From contig NZ_CP108458.1 of assembly GCF_036242395.1 (NCBI RefSeq), forward strand, positions 4,030,001 to 4,094,000: 64,000 nt of DNA, written 5' to 3'. The stretch comes from Kitasatospora sp. NBC_01266. Lineage in GTDB: Bacteria; Actinomycetota; Actinomycetes; Streptomycetales; Streptomycetaceae. Of this stretch, positions 33,577 through 42,433 are shown piece by piece. Both the position numbers and the translations under genes were made by a program. Below the pieces are notes generated by a model. That model was not told the origin of the DNA and ran no database searches. It was given only the letters and a program-made list of their open reading frames with translations. Every line of letters begins with the position of its first letter. Position 1 is the stretch's first letter.

Positions 33577-34683
33577 GTGCCAAGGATCCAGCAGCCCGGT
33601 GCGACCGCGGCGCCGACGGACGCCGAGGAGCCCGGAGCGGCATCCGGCGGTTCCGACTGGGAGGGCGTGCGCCTGCACGTGGTCAGCGGAAAGGGCGGCA
33701 CCGGCAAGACCACCGTGGCGGCGGCGCTCGCGCTGGCGCTGGCCGCCGAGGGGCGGCGCACGCTGCTGATCGAGGTGGAGGGCCGGCAGGGGATCGCCGA
33801 GCTGTTCGGCAGCAGCGCACTGCCCTACGAGGAGCGGAAGATCGCCACCGTCTCCCCCGCCAAGCTCGGCCTGCCGGGGCGCGGCACCGGCGAGGTGTTC
33901 GCCCTGGCGATCGACACCGAGCAGGCGCTGCTCGAGTACCTGGACATGTTCTACAAGCTCGGCCGGGCCGGGAAGGCGCTGCAGAAGGTCGGCTTCGTCG
34001 ACTTCGCCACCACCGTCGCCCCCGGGGTCCGCGATGTGCTGCTCACCGGCAAGGCCTGCGAGGCGGCCCGGCGCAAGGGGGCCGACGGGCGCCTGGTGTA
34101 CGACGCGGTGGTGATGGACGCGCCGCCCACCGGTCGGCTGACCCGGTTCCTGAACGTCAACTCCGAGGTCGCGGGGCTGGCCAGATTCGGCCCGATACAC
34201 AGTCAGGCCCAGGCGGTGATGGGCGTGCTGAAGTCCCCGCAGACCGCCGTGCACCTGGTCACCCTGCTGGAGGAGATGCCGGTGCAGGAGACCGTGGACG
34301 GCTTCACCGAACTGCGCGCGGCCGGGCTGCCGGTGGGCGGGGTGCTGGTGAACATGGTGCGCCCGCCGGTGCTGGACGCGGCGGCGGTGGCGGCGGCGCA
34401 CGGCGACCACCGGGAGGAAGTGGCGCTGGCGCTGGTGGAGGCCGGACTCGGCGGGCGCTCGCGAAGTGCGGCCACCCGGCGGGCAGCGGTGGAGCCGCTG
34501 CTCGACCCGCTGCTGGCGCAGGCCCGCGAGCACGCCGAGCGAGTGGCGCTCGAACACGAGCAGCGGGCCGACCTGGGCACCCTGGAGCTGCCGACCTACG
34601 AGCTGCCGCTGCTCAGCGGGGGCGTGGACCTCGGCGGGCTGTACCGGCTGGCCGGCGAGCTGAAACGGCAGGGGGCGGCGTGA
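33577..34683 (+). CDS. ArsA-type P-loop ATPase, first of pair
   Basis: A 368-residue ArsA/GET3-family protein. The deviant Walker A is VVSGKGGTGKTTVAAAL. LLIEVEGRQGIAELFG is the A-prime region and VVMDAPPTGRLTRFL the switch II region. Arsenite-binding Cys residues of ArsA are absent, so this is not an arsenical pump. GTG at 33577 has GGAG upstream. It overlaps the next gene, also ArsA-like, by four bases. The two probably form a heterodimer; such pairs sit beside wblA in actinobacteria. Their clients are unknown, with membrane-protein targeting or sporulation roles proposed by context only. Confidence 0.85.
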   Translation: MPRIQQPGATAAPTDAEEPGAASGGSDWEGVRLHVVSGKGGTGKTTVAAALALALAAEGRRTLLIEVEGRQGIAELFGSSALPYEERKIATVSPAKLGLPGRGTGEVFALAIDTEQALLEYLDMFYKLGRAGKALQKVGFVDFATTVAPGVRDVLLTGKACEAARRKGADGRLVYDAVVMDAPPTGRLTRFLNVNSEVAGLARFGPIHSQAQAVMGVLKSPQTAVHLVTLLEEMPVQETVDGFTELRAAGLPVGGVLVNMVRPPVLDAAAVAAAHGDHREEVALALVEAGLGGRSRSAATRRAAVEPLLDPLLAQAREHAERVALEHEQRADLGTLELPTYELPLLSGGVDLGGLYRLAGELKRQGAA

Positions 34684-35957
34684 GCGCGGGCGGCGGGAGC
34701 GGCGCGCGCAGCGGCGGGAGCGGCATCAGCGACGGCAAGGGCGGCGGGAGCGACGACGTGAACGGCGGCAACGGGCTCGACATCGACCGGCTGATCGACG
34801 ACCCGGGCACCCGGATCATCGTCTGCTGCGGCTCCGGCGGGGTCGGCAAGACCACCACCGCCGCCGCGATCGGCCTACGGTCCGCCGAACGCGGCCGGCG
34901 AACCGTGGTGCTGACCATCGACCCGGCCCGCCGGCTGGCCCAGTCGATGGGCCTGACCGAGCTGGACAACACCCCCCGCCCGGTGAAGGGCGCGAACGGC
35001 CCGGGTGAACTGCACGCCATGATGCTCGACATGAAGCGGACCTTCGACGAGGTCGTGCTGGCCCACGCCGACCCCGAGCGGGCCCGGGCGATCCTGGAGA
35101 ACCCCTTCTACCAGTCGCTCTCGGCCGGTTTCGCGGGCACCCAGGAGTACATGGCGATGGAGAAGCTCGGCCAGCTGCAGGCCACCGGGGAGTGGGACCT
35201 GATCGTGGTCGACACACCGCCCTCGCGCTCGGCACTGGACTTCCTGGACGCACCGGGCCGGCTCGGCTCCTTCCTGGACGGGAAGATCATCCGGGTGCTG
35301 ATGACTCCGGCCAAGGTCGGTGGACGCAGCGCGATGAAGTTCCTCAACGTCGGGATGGGGCTACTCACCGGCACCCTCGGGAAGATCTTCGGCGCCCAGC
35401 TGCTGACCGATCTGCAGACCTTCGTGGCAGCGATGGACTCGATGTTCGGTGGCTTCCGGGAGCGCGCGGAGGGCACCTACCAGTTGCTCAAGGCCCCGGG
35501 CACGGCCTTCCTGGTGGTCGCCGCGCCGGAGCGGGACGCGCTGCGCGAGGCCGCGTACTTCGTGGACCGGCTGGCCGCCGATCAGATGCCGCTGGCCGGG
35601 CTGGTACTCAACCGGGTGCACGGCACCGGCGCGCCGCAGCTCACGGCGGAGCGGGCGCAGGCGGCGGCCCAGGCGCTGGAGGAGAACGGCGCGGAGAACG
35701 GCGCTGGTAACGGCGGCGGCAGCGGTGGCGAGCACGAACCGCACCAGGGCGCGGCCGAGGCACTGGCAGCCGGACTGCTGCGGCTGCACGCCGAGCGGGT
35801 CGAGGTGATGAGCCGGGAGCGGCGGACCAAGGACCGGTTCGTCTCGGTCTATCCCGATGTGCCCCTGGTCGAGGTGCCGGCGTTGGCCGGGGATGTGCAC
35901 GACCTGGAGGGGCTGCGCCTGATCGGGCGTCAACTGGCCGGCGGACCGGACCAGTGA
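34680..35957 (+). CDS. ArsA-type P-loop ATPase, second of pair
   Basis: A 425-residue protein. The Walker A is VCCGSGGVGKTTTAAAIGL and the A-prime region TIDPARRLAQSMGL. DLIVVDTPPSRSALDFLDAP is switch II. A 35-residue Gly/Ser/Asp-rich N-terminal linker and a second low-complexity insert (EENGAENGAGNGG...GG) near 340 distinguish it from its partner. The GTG start overlaps the previous stop (GTGA), so translation is coupled. As with its partner, there is no arsenite-site Cys cluster. It is convergent with wblA. Confidence 0.85.
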   Translation: MSAGGGSGARSGGSGISDGKGGGSDDVNGGNGLDIDRLIDDPGTRIIVCCGSGGVGKTTTAAAIGLRSAERGRRTVVLTIDPARRLAQSMGLTELDNTPRPVKGANGPGELHAMMLDMKRTFDEVVLAHADPERARAILENPFYQSLSAGFAGTQEYMAMEKLGQLQATGEWDLIVVDTPPSRSALDFLDAPGRLGSFLDGKIIRVLMTPAKVGGRSAMKFLNVGMGLLTGTLGKIFGAQLLTDLQTFVAAMDSMFGGFRERAEGTYQLLKAPGTAFLVVAAPERDALREAAYFVDRLAADQMPLAGLVLNRVHGTGAPQLTAERAQAAAQALEENGAENGAGNGGGSGGEHEPHQGAAEALAAGLLRLHAERVEVMSRERRTKDRFVSVYPDVPLVEVPALAGDVHDLEGLRLIGRQLAGGPDQ

Positions 35958-35978
35958 GCAGCGTGGTCTGAGCAGCGT

Positions 35979-36006
35979 GGGCGACCCCGTTGCGCCGGGG
36001 CCGCCC
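35979..36006. terminator. Hairpin between the ArsA pair and wblA
   Basis: GGGCG and CCCCG pair with CGGGG and CGCCC across a one-base mismatch, loop TTGCGC. It lies between convergent genes. Confidence 0.65.
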
Positions 36007-36008
36007 GG

Positions 36009-36332
36009 TCAGCCGGCCTGCGCGTAGTCCGAGAGGATCACGCCGGTGGCGAGCGACTCCTCGTACTCCGTGCGTGCCGTCTCCAACAAGCGGCGCCAGG
36101 AGATCACCGTCGGACGGCGGCGCAGCAGTGCCCTGCGCTCCCGCTCGGTCATCCCGCCCCAGACACCGAATTCCACCCTGTTGTCCAGCGCGTCCGCCAG
36201 GCACTCGGTGCGCACCGGACACCCGCTGCACACGGCTTTCGCCCGGTTCTGTGCCGCCCCCTGGACGAACAGTTCGTCCGGATCGCTCGTGCGGCAGGCA
36301 GCCTGCGCGCTCCAGTCATCTACCCAGCCCAT
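36009..36332 (-). CDS. wblA: WhiB-like regulator WblA
   Basis: A 107-residue Wbl protein. The [4Fe-4S] ligands are C13, C35, C38 and C44 (AACRTSDPDELF; AVCSGCPVRTEC). The turn GVWGGMTERERRALLRRRP follows. The C-terminal tail (WRRLLETARTEYEESL) identifies WblA rather than WhiB or WhiD. WblA shuts down early aerial-growth genes and represses antibiotic production in Streptomyces. Its divergent promoter region (434 bases) has several palindromes. The start is ATG 36332. Confidence 0.95.
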   Translation of the reverse strand: MGWVDDWSAQAACRTSDPDELFVQGAAQNRAKAVCSGCPVRTECLADALDNRVEFGVWGGMTERERRALLRRRPTVISWRRLLETARTEYEESLATGVILSDYAQAG

Positions 36333-36373
36333 CCCGGCGCCGTCCTCTCCCGAATCGAGGCTCCCCCCACGGC

Positions 36374-36397
36374 GGTAACGGCATATTCACCGTTGCC
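36374..36397. promoter_or_regulatory. Inverted repeat near the wblA start
   Basis: GGTAACGG, 8-base spacer, CCGTTGCC (7 of 8 pairs). A further GTTACGG follows about 13 bases later (around 36,408). Repeated GTAAC-type motifs recall response-regulator sites such as those of MtrA; this is a resemblance only. Confidence 0.4.
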
Positions 36398-36486
36398 AGT
36401 TGAGGACGTTACGGAAGATTGGCGGAGCGCAACAGCCCCTTCGGGTCCAATCTCGAATGACCCGATCGGACTATGGGTGCCGGTCA

Positions 36487-36506
36487 GATCACTCGTTGGA
36501 GTGATC
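36487..36506. promoter_or_regulatory. Palindrome GATCACTC-N4-GAGTGATC
   Basis: Perfect 8-bp arms with spacer GTTG, 155 bases upstream of the wblA start codon. Its core CACTC-N4-GAGTG recurs at 36656-36673. Confidence 0.55.
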
Positions 36507-36655
36507 GCAGGTCGCGAGGCTTGCCCTCGTCCCGATCGTCCGCTTTGCCGCCACTTTCGTCACGGAGCGCCACAGCGCCCCCAGGGGCTCGCGCCACGAA
36601 GGTCGATCAGCGGCCGAACCAGCTACCTCATAACCCGTCAAATCGGGCAACTCTC

Positions 36656-36673
36656 AACACTCACAGGAGTGTT
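36656..36673. promoter_or_regulatory. Palindrome AACACTC-N4-GAGTGTT
   Basis: Perfect 7-bp arms with spacer ACAG, 94 bases upstream of ponA. It is the second copy of the CACTC-N4-GAGTG core; the copies are 168 bases apart. Confidence 0.55.
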
Positions 36674-36754
36674 TGCAGCCTACGGAGCGGAGCTGTCGCA
36701 GGCCTGCGACAAGCGTAGGCGAACGCCTGCCCCTGCGCCCCGATTTTGGCAACG

Positions 36755-36769
36755 TAGAGTCTTCTTATG
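36755..36769 (+). promoter_or_regulatory. Leaderless-type -10 of the PBP gene
   Basis: TAGAGT (36755-36760) lies six bases before the ATG at 36767. No ribosome site precedes the ATG, which suggests a leaderless message. No good -35 is seen. Confidence 0.4.
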
Positions 36770-39163
36770 GCACCAAAGCGCTCCTCAGCACCCCAGCGCC
36801 CCCGCCGACGGAGCACCTCTCCTCTGGAGTTGACCGGACACGGGATCAAGTTTCTGGGCGTCAGTGTTCTCTCCGGCCTCGTACTCGCGGGCCTCGCGTT
36901 GCCCGCCGTGGGCACGATCGGACTCGGCGCCAAGGACGGCGTCCAGGGCTTCGACAACATCCCGGACGACTTCAAGACCCCGACCCTGTCCCAGGCCTCG
37001 TACATCTACGACTCCAAGGGAAACCAGATCGCCAAGGTCTACGCCCGGGACCGGACGATACTGACCCAGGATCAGATGTCGCCGCTGAGCCGCAATGCCC
37101 AGGTCGACATCGAGGACGCGCGGTTCTTCCAGCACGGTGCGATCGACCCCAAGGGCGTGCTGCGCGCGATCGGCAAGAACGCCTCCTCCGGGGACTCCGC
37201 CGAAGGTGCCTCGACACTGACCCAGCAGTACGTGAAGAACGTCTTCGTCGAGGAGGCGGGCGACGACCAGAGCGCCTTCAAGGCGGCGACCGAGAAGAGC
37301 CTCGGCCGCAAGGTCAAGGAACTGAAGTACGCCATCCAGTTGGAGAAGGATCTGACCAAGGAGCAGATCCTCACCAACTACCTCAACATCACCTTCTTCA
37401 ACCACCAGGCGTACGGCATCGAGGCGGCCGCCCAGCGCTACTTCGGCAAGTCGGACAAGGACCTCGACGTCGCCCAGGCCGCACTGCTGGCCGGCATGGT
37501 GCAGAACCCGTCGGCGTACGACCCGCTGGCTCACCCGAAGGCCGCGCAGACCCGGCGCGACACCGTGATCGACAAGATGCTGCAGTACAAGCACATCACG
37601 GCGCAGCAGGCCCAGGCCGCGAAGGCCAGCGGACTCGAACTGAGCTACCAGGCGCCGCAGAACGGCTGCATCACGGCCGGCAACGGCATGGCCTTCTTCT
37701 GCGACTACGTCCAGCGGGTGGTGGAGAACGACCCGGCCTTCGGCGCCTCCACGGCGGCACGCGGCAAGCTCTGGAGCCAGGGCGGCCTGAAGATCTACAC
37801 CACCATCGACCCGGACAAGCAGGCCGCGGCCAACAACGCCGTCACCTCCCAGGTCAAGGTGACCGACTCGGTCGCGGCGGCCATGACCATGGTCAAACCG
37901 GGCACCGGGGAGATCCTCGCGATGGCCCAGACCCGGCCCTACGGCCTGGACGCCGGCCAGCACCAGACCGTGGTCAACCTCAACGTCGACGCGGCGATGG
38001 GCGGCGGCAACGGCTTCCAGCCCGGCTCGACCTTCAAGGCGATCGTGGCGGCGGCGGCCCTGGACAGCGGCTCCGCCCAGTTGAACACCAGCTTCCCGTC
38101 ACCGCCGCAGATGCCCTACCCGGACATGTCCACCTGCGGCCAGACCTGGAAGAACAGCACCAGCAAGCCCGCGACCGTCAGCAATGACAGCCCCACCGAG
38201 GCCGGGCCGTTCATGATGCCGGAGGCGATGGCCCGCTCCATCAACACCTACTTCGTCTCGCTGGAGCAGAGCATCGGACTCTGCGCGGTCACCCAGATGG
38301 CCAACAAGCTGGGGATCAAGACCCAGGCCAGCGGCGCCGCGCTGCAGCAGGTCCCGTCGATGACCCTGGGCACCCAGCTGATGAGCCCGCTCGACATGGC
38401 CGGCGTCTACGCCACCTTCGCCTCGCGCGGCGTCCACTGCGACCCGCTCGCGATCAAGTCGGTCACCGGCATCGACGGCAAGCAGCTGGCGGTCCCGCAG
38501 GGCAACTGCCAGCAGGTGATGCAGCAGAACACCGCGGACAGCATCAACACGCTGCTCAAGGGCGTGACCGAGAAGTCGGGCACCGGTGCCGCGCTGAACC
38601 TGGACGACAACCGTCCGATCGCCGGCAAGACCGGCACCACGGACCACCGGTACGCCGCCTGGTTCGACGGCTACACCCCCGACCTGGTCGGCGTGGTCTG
38701 GCTCGGCGGCCCGGAGACCAGCGTCCCGATGGACGGCAACATCGTCATCGGCGGCCACCACTTCTCCGACGGCGTCTACGGCGCCACCGGCCCCGGGCCG
38801 ATCTGGCAGCAGGCGATGAGCCGGGCGGTCGCGGGCACTGCGGTGAGCCAGTTCAACCTGGTCCCGAACGCGCCCTCCGCGACGGCCTCCTCGGACAGCC
38901 CACCGGCGAGCCCGAACCCCAACCCGAACAACCCGAGCCCGCCCGCGGGCGCCCCGAACAACCCGCCCGCCAACCCGCCGGCCAACCCGCCCGCCAATCC
39001 GCCCGCCACCAACGCCGGCCTGGTCACCACCAACCCGGTGCCGCCGATCACCGCGGTGCCCGGACCGCCTCAGGGCGGCACCGTCGGCGGCGGCTTCACC
39101 CTGCCGCCGGGGATGATCGGCGGCGCCGGTGGCGCCAAGCCGGGCCGGCCCGTGCGGCACTGA
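36767..39163 (+). CDS. ponA: Class A penicillin-binding protein (transglycosylase/transpeptidase)
   Basis: A 798-residue bifunctional cell-wall synthase. A cytoplasmic basic N-terminus is followed by one membrane helix (GVSVLSGLVLAGLALPAVGT). The GT51 domain has EDARFFQHGAIDPKG (catalytic Glu) and GASTLTQQYVKN. The transpeptidase domain has GSTFK (active Ser), SIN and KTGTTDHRYAAW. The C-terminus is a ~100-residue Pro/Asn-rich linker with repeated NPPA units and a final basic tail. It polymerises and cross-links peptidoglycan outside the membrane. Its place next to wblA is conserved in Streptomyces. The gene ends with a strong terminator. Confidence 0.94.
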   Translation: MAPKRSSAPQRPRRRSTSPLELTGHGIKFLGVSVLSGLVLAGLALPAVGTIGLGAKDGVQGFDNIPDDFKTPTLSQASYIYDSKGNQIAKVYARDRTILTQDQMSPLSRNAQVDIEDARFFQHGAIDPKGVLRAIGKNASSGDSAEGASTLTQQYVKNVFVEEAGDDQSAFKAATEKSLGRKVKELKYAIQLEKDLTKEQILTNYLNITFFNHQAYGIEAAAQRYFGKSDKDLDVAQAALLAGMVQNPSAYDPLAHPKAAQTRRDTVIDKMLQYKHITAQQAQAAKASGLELSYQAPQNGCITAGNGMAFFCDYVQRVVENDPAFGASTAARGKLWSQGGLKIYTTIDPDKQAAANNAVTSQVKVTDSVAAAMTMVKPGTGEILAMAQTRPYGLDAGQHQTVVNLNVDAAMGGGNGFQPGSTFKAIVAAAALDSGSAQLNTSFPSPPQMPYPDMSTCGQTWKNSTSKPATVSNDSPTEAGPFMMPEAMARSINTYFVSLEQSIGLCAVTQMANKLGIKTQASGAALQQVPSMTLGTQLMSPLDMAGVYATFASRGVHCDPLAIKSVTGIDGKQLAVPQGNCQQVMQQNTADSINTLLKGVTEKSGTGAALNLDDNRPIAGKTGTTDHRYAAWFDGYTPDLVGVVWLGGPETSVPMDGNIVIGGHHFSDGVYGATGPGPIWQQAMSRAVAGTAVSQFNLVPNAPSATASSDSPPASPNPNPNNPSPPAGAPNNPPANPPANPPANPPATNAGLVTTNPVPPITAVPGPPQGGTVGGGFTLPPGMIGGAGGAKPGRPVRH

Positions 39164-39182
39164 GGCCGAGCCGCACGCGAAG

Positions 39183-39224
39183 AGGGCTCGGGGCCCCTGG
39201 ATCCGTCCAGGGGCCCCGAGCCCT
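39183..39224. terminator. Terminator between ponA and yqeY
   Basis: GGGCTCGGGGCCCCTGG pairs perfectly with CCAGGGGCCCCGAGCCC (17 bp), followed by TTT. It is shared by two convergent genes. Confidence 0.9.
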
Positions 39225-39261
39225 TTGCTCGTACGGCAGGCGGTAGGCGGCAGGCGGATGC

Positions 39262-39720
39262 CTAGCGGTTCGCCAGTGCGGCCTTGACTGCTGCGGACAC
39301 CCGGCCGCCCTCGGCCAGGCCCGCCACCTTCGGCCGGACCACCTTCATCACCGCACCCATCGCCTGCGGCCCGCTCGCGCCGCTCTCGGCCACCGCCTCG
39401 GCGACGATCGCGGCCAGCTCCTCGTCGCTGAGCTGCTTGGGCAGGTACTCGGCCAGCACGGTGCCCTCGGCCTGCTCACGCTCGGCCGCCTCGGGCCGCC
39501 CCGCGTCCGCGAAGGCGGTCGCCGCATCCCGGCGCTTCTTCGCCTCGCCCTGCACCACCTGGACCACCTCGGCGTCGGAGAGCTCGCGCTTCTCCTTGCC
39601 GGCCACCTCGGCGCGGTTCACAGCGGTGAGGGTCAGCCGAAGCGTGGACGAGCGCAGCTCGTCCCGGGCCTTGATCGCGGCCGTCAGGTCGTCCCGAAGC
39701 CGCTCCTTGAGCGTTGTCAT
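39262..39720 (-). CDS. GatB/YqeY-domain protein
   Basis: A 152-residue protein: MTTLKERLRDDLTAAIKARD at the start, then LLPKQLSDEELA-type residues and GAVMKVVRPKVAGLAEGGRVSAAVK at the end. The GatB/YqeY family resembles the tRNA-binding tail of the GatB amidotransferase subunit, but its own role is unclear. ATG at 39720 has AGGA at 7 bases; longer frames upstream lack support. It is divergent from the phosphoesterase gene. Confidence 0.88.
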   Translation of the reverse strand: MTTLKERLRDDLTAAIKARDELRSSTLRLTLTAVNRAEVAGKEKRELSDAEVVQVVQGEAKKRRDAATAFADAGRPEAAEREQAEGTVLAEYLPKQLSDEELAAIVAEAVAESGASGPQAMGAVMKVVRPKVAGLAEGGRVSAAVKAALANR

Positions 39721-39962
39721 GGGCCAATCCTCACACCTGAGCCGCCGCCGTGCGCGTGAATATCGGGCGAGGAACCGGGAGGAACCAGTGGTACCGCCAC
39801 GGGCCTGACGGCGCCTTGGCCGCATCTCGGCGGGATCGCCGGGTCGCCGACCGGGCGCGGACGGGTCGGAACGAACGCAGTACCCGTGCGGCCGACGGGA
39901 TGTCAGACAACCGAGGGAAGGCCCGGTTCTCCCCGGCAGGCCGGGTCTGCGACCATGGACCG

Positions 39963-40907
39963 ATGCGAAAGCTGTACTCCGTCCCACTCGCTGCCCTTGC
40001 CACCGGAGCCGCCGGGCTCGCCTACTCCGCCGGCTACGAGGTCCGCTCGTTCCGGCTGCGCCGGGTCGACGTCCCGGTGCTGCCCCAGGGGGCCAAGCCG
40101 CTGCGGGTGCTGCACGTGTCGGACATCCACATGGTGACCGGGCAGCGGAAGAAGCAGCGCTGGCTGCGGAGCCTGGCCGGACTGCGGCCCGACCTGGTGG
40201 TGAACACCGGCGACAACCTCTCCGACCCGCTCGGCGTGCCCGCCACGCTGGACGCGCTCGGGCCGCTGATGGAGTTCCCCGGGGCATACGTCTTCGGGTC
40301 GAACGACTACTACGGCCCCGCCCGCAAGAGCCCGACCCGCTACCTCAAGGCGCTGGCCAGCGGGAACCACGGCCTCAACAACGCCGACGGCACCGGGCGG
40401 GCGGGCATCAGCGGGGCGATCCACAACCCCTGGGAGAAGCTGCGCGACGGCTTCGACGCGGCCGGCTGGCTGGACCTGACCAACGCGCGCGGTCGCCTCA
40501 CCCTGTCCGGCCTCGACATCGAGTTCACCGGCGTGGACGACCCGCACATCCGCCGCGACCGCTACGCCACGGTGGCCGGCGGCCCGTCCGCCGACGCCGA
40601 CCTGTCGATCGGCGTGGTCCACGCGCCCTACCTGCGCAGCCTGGACGCCTTCACCGCCGACGGCTACCCGCTGATCCTGGCCGGCCACACCCACGGCGGC
40701 CAGCTCTGCGTCCCCTTCTACGGCGCCCTGGTCACCAACTGCGACCTGGACGCCAAGCGGGTCAAGGGCCTCTCCACCCACCGGGCCGGCGGCAAGCAGG
40801 CCCACCTGCACGTCTCCGCCGGCTGCGGCACCAACCGCTACACCCCCGTCCGCTTCGCCTGCCCGCCCGAGGCCACCCTGCTGACCCTGACGCCCCGCTC
40901 CCGATAA
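39963..40907 (+). CDS. Calcineurin-like metallophosphoesterase, membrane-anchored
   Basis: A 314-residue protein. The N-terminal segment LAALATGAAGLAYSAGY is a short membrane anchor. Metal-binding motifs appear in order: LHVSDIHMV, VNTGDNLSD, FGSNDYYGP, VVHAPY and LAGHTHGGQLC. It belongs to the YkuE/UDP-diacylglucosamine-hydrolase-like group of phosphoesterases. The substrate is unknown; lipid or cell-wall intermediates are possible from the anchor. ATG at 39963 lacks a good ribosome site. Confidence 0.85.
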   Translation: MRKLYSVPLAALATGAAGLAYSAGYEVRSFRLRRVDVPVLPQGAKPLRVLHVSDIHMVTGQRKKQRWLRSLAGLRPDLVVNTGDNLSDPLGVPATLDALGPLMEFPGAYVFGSNDYYGPARKSPTRYLKALASGNHGLNNADGTGRAGISGAIHNPWEKLRDGFDAAGWLDLTNARGRLTLSGLDIEFTGVDDPHIRRDRYATVAGGPSADADLSIGVVHAPYLRSLDAFTADGYPLILAGHTHGGQLCVPFYGALVTNCDLDAKRVKGLSTHRAGGKQAHLHVSAGCGTNRYTPVRFACPPEATLLTLTPRSR

Positions 40908-40983
40908 CCGGATTTCGTCTCCTGACCTGCATGGGATAGAGTTCTACTCGTTGCGCCGGAGACGGAAGCAACGAGAGCAGGAC

Positions 40984-41057
<74 letters not shown>

Positions 41058-41063
41058 CCCAGC

Positions 41064-41101
41064 CCAGAGGGCCAGTCAGAGTAATCTGACTGGCCCTCTG
41101 G
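41064..41101 (+). terminator. Terminator after tRNA-Pro
   Basis: CCAGAGGGCCAGTCAG pairs perfectly with CTGACTGGCCCTCTGG (16 bp, loop AGTAAT), seven bases after the tRNA. Confidence 0.92.
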
Positions 41102-41373
41102 CGTTCCTGCCAGCAGGCAAGTACAGCAACCGCTACCGACCTGCCAGAAGTCGATGCGGACGTGGGCCGCCACCGAAAGACCGACCGGCCCGAGAAGATC
41201 AGCGTCGACGCAGGCCCGCACCACACTCCCCGTGACCGTGCTCACACGTCCAAGCGTGCTCTTGATCCCGGCGGGGACCGCCTCGCCAGAAGCAAGGTCG
41301 GAGCCCTTCGCACCGCCACAGCGCCCCGTCCGATCGAGAAGAGGACTGGGTGCTCCCGCCAGCGGCGAACAGG

Positions 41374-42009
41374 TCAGGACCTACCCCGCAGCATCGACAG
41401 CACGGTAGCGACTGGCCCGAGGGAGAGGTCTGCTCCGTACAGCAGCACGAAGGGAAGAACGGTCGCCGCCGTTCCTGCGGGTACCGCGAACGGCCCAGAG
41501 GAAATGAGCCAGCCGGAAAACCCGATGAGGGAGGCGGACCACAGGATCGCCACTGCCATCCGGATAGAGCGGCGCCACCACGACGGAGCAGGCTCCTGGT
41601 CCGTCAACCACTCGTCCGCCCACAGGGACTCCGGCAGCAGCGCCGCTGTGCGCCCCTGGGCGTACCGCTCGGTGATCTCGGTCGTCATCTCCGCAAGGAG
41701 CTTCAGGGCCTTGTCGGGGTCGGCATCCAGGTGCTCTCGGACGGAGTGCGGAGCAGCCGCGACCTTGGGCCCGTGTGTTCGGGACAGCCGCGAAGGACCC
41801 ACGATGGGCCCGACAGATCGCATCGGACGGCGAAGGGCACGCTCAACTCTCCCGCACTGCTGGTGCAGCAGGTACAGCTTCACCGGCCGGCCCGCCAGGT
41901 CGGCCGCCCGCACGTCGTTGCACAGGCCCACAGCCGTGACGGCGTATATCGGATCACCCGATAACGGCGATAGGCACCTTCCGTCGTCCGGTGGGACGCG
42001 ATACGCCAT
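41374..42009 (-). CDS. Unknown membrane protein in the tRNA-Pro island
   Basis: From ATG 42009 the product has 211 residues; an upstream frame extension to 42120 is possible. The N-terminal part is soluble (VREHLDADPDKALKLLAEMT, then TEITERYAQGR). Two hydrophobic helices follow near the C-terminus (MAVAILWSASLIGFSGWLIS and AGTAATVLPFVLLYGA). No family is recognised. Third-position GC is lower than in core genes, consistent with transfer. It lies between the integrase remnant and tRNA-Pro. Confidence 0.5.
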   Translation of the reverse strand: MAYRVPPDDGRCLSPLSGDPIYAVTAVGLCNDVRAADLAGRPVKLYLLHQQCGRVERALRRPMRSVGPIVGPSRLSRTHGPKVAAAPHSVREHLDADPDKALKLLAEMTTEITERYAQGRTAALLPESLWADEWLTDQEPAPSWWRRSIRMAVAILWSASLIGFSGWLISSGPFAVPAGTAATVLPFVLLYGADLSLGPVATVLSMLRGRS

Positions 42010-42079
42010 ACAAGCCAAGGGGCGAGGACCAGCGTCATCCCGATCGGGAGCTTCCGAAGTAGCGGAGGCGCGGAGTCGG

Positions 42080-42355
42080 TCAGGAAGATCGCTCCCGGCG
42101 GGTCCGAGGCCGTCCTCCACCAGTGAGGAACATGCTGCGCCAGTTGCGCGGCTCGACCGGCGTCCCGTACCGCGTGGTGAAGACGAGGTCGGAGTCGGTC
42201 CGCAGCTCGCCGGCGGCCGGCTTGTCGGCCGCGCCGCGCTTCTGACGCGGTAGCAGCGCGGCGCGGCCGATCTCGGGCAGCGGGAGCATCGACTCCCAGG
42301 TGTCGGTCCTGACCTCGGAGTGCGGCAGCCGGCGGCGCACAGAGGTGCTGGGCAC
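42080..42355 (-). pseudogene. Remnant of a tyrosine-type integrase
   Basis: The 91-codon frame contains RRLPHSEVRTDTWESMLPLP, AALLPRQKRGAADKPAAGEL and SDLVFTTRYGTPVEPRNW. These are the central segment of actinobacterial site-specific integrases of the pSAM2/AICE type. The N-terminal DNA-binding part and the C-terminal catalytic R-H-R-Y block are absent; the homology stops at about 42,120. It is therefore a decayed integrase, 1 kb from tRNA-Pro, the kind of target these enzymes use. Confidence 0.7.
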
Positions 42356-42369
42356 CGTCGTGTACGCGT

Positions 42370-42410
42370 GAGCGCCCCGCAGCGGCCTGGTCGGCTGCTG
42401 CGGGGCGCTC
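42370..42410 (-). terminator. Terminator after the beta-helix/PKD gene
   Basis: GAGCGCCCCGCAGC pairs perfectly with GCTGCGGGGCGCTC (14 bp), 24 bases past the stop at 42434. Confidence 0.85.
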
Positions 42411-42433
42411 GGTCGGCGGGTACTGCGGAGGAC

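Larger units (their letters stand above)
36333..36766. other. wblA-ponA divergent regulatory region
   Basis: 434 bases without a gene. It includes inverted repeats at 36374-36397, 36487-36506 and 36656-36673, and a near-palindrome TGACCCGATCGG (36458-36469). This is rich in possible developmental-regulator sites, as expected for wblA. Confidence 0.6.

Noticed and set aside
33577..35957. Arsenite efflux (ArsAB) operon
   Set aside because: The ATPases have ArsA folds but lack the arsenite-binding Cys cluster, and no arsB or arsR is adjacent.
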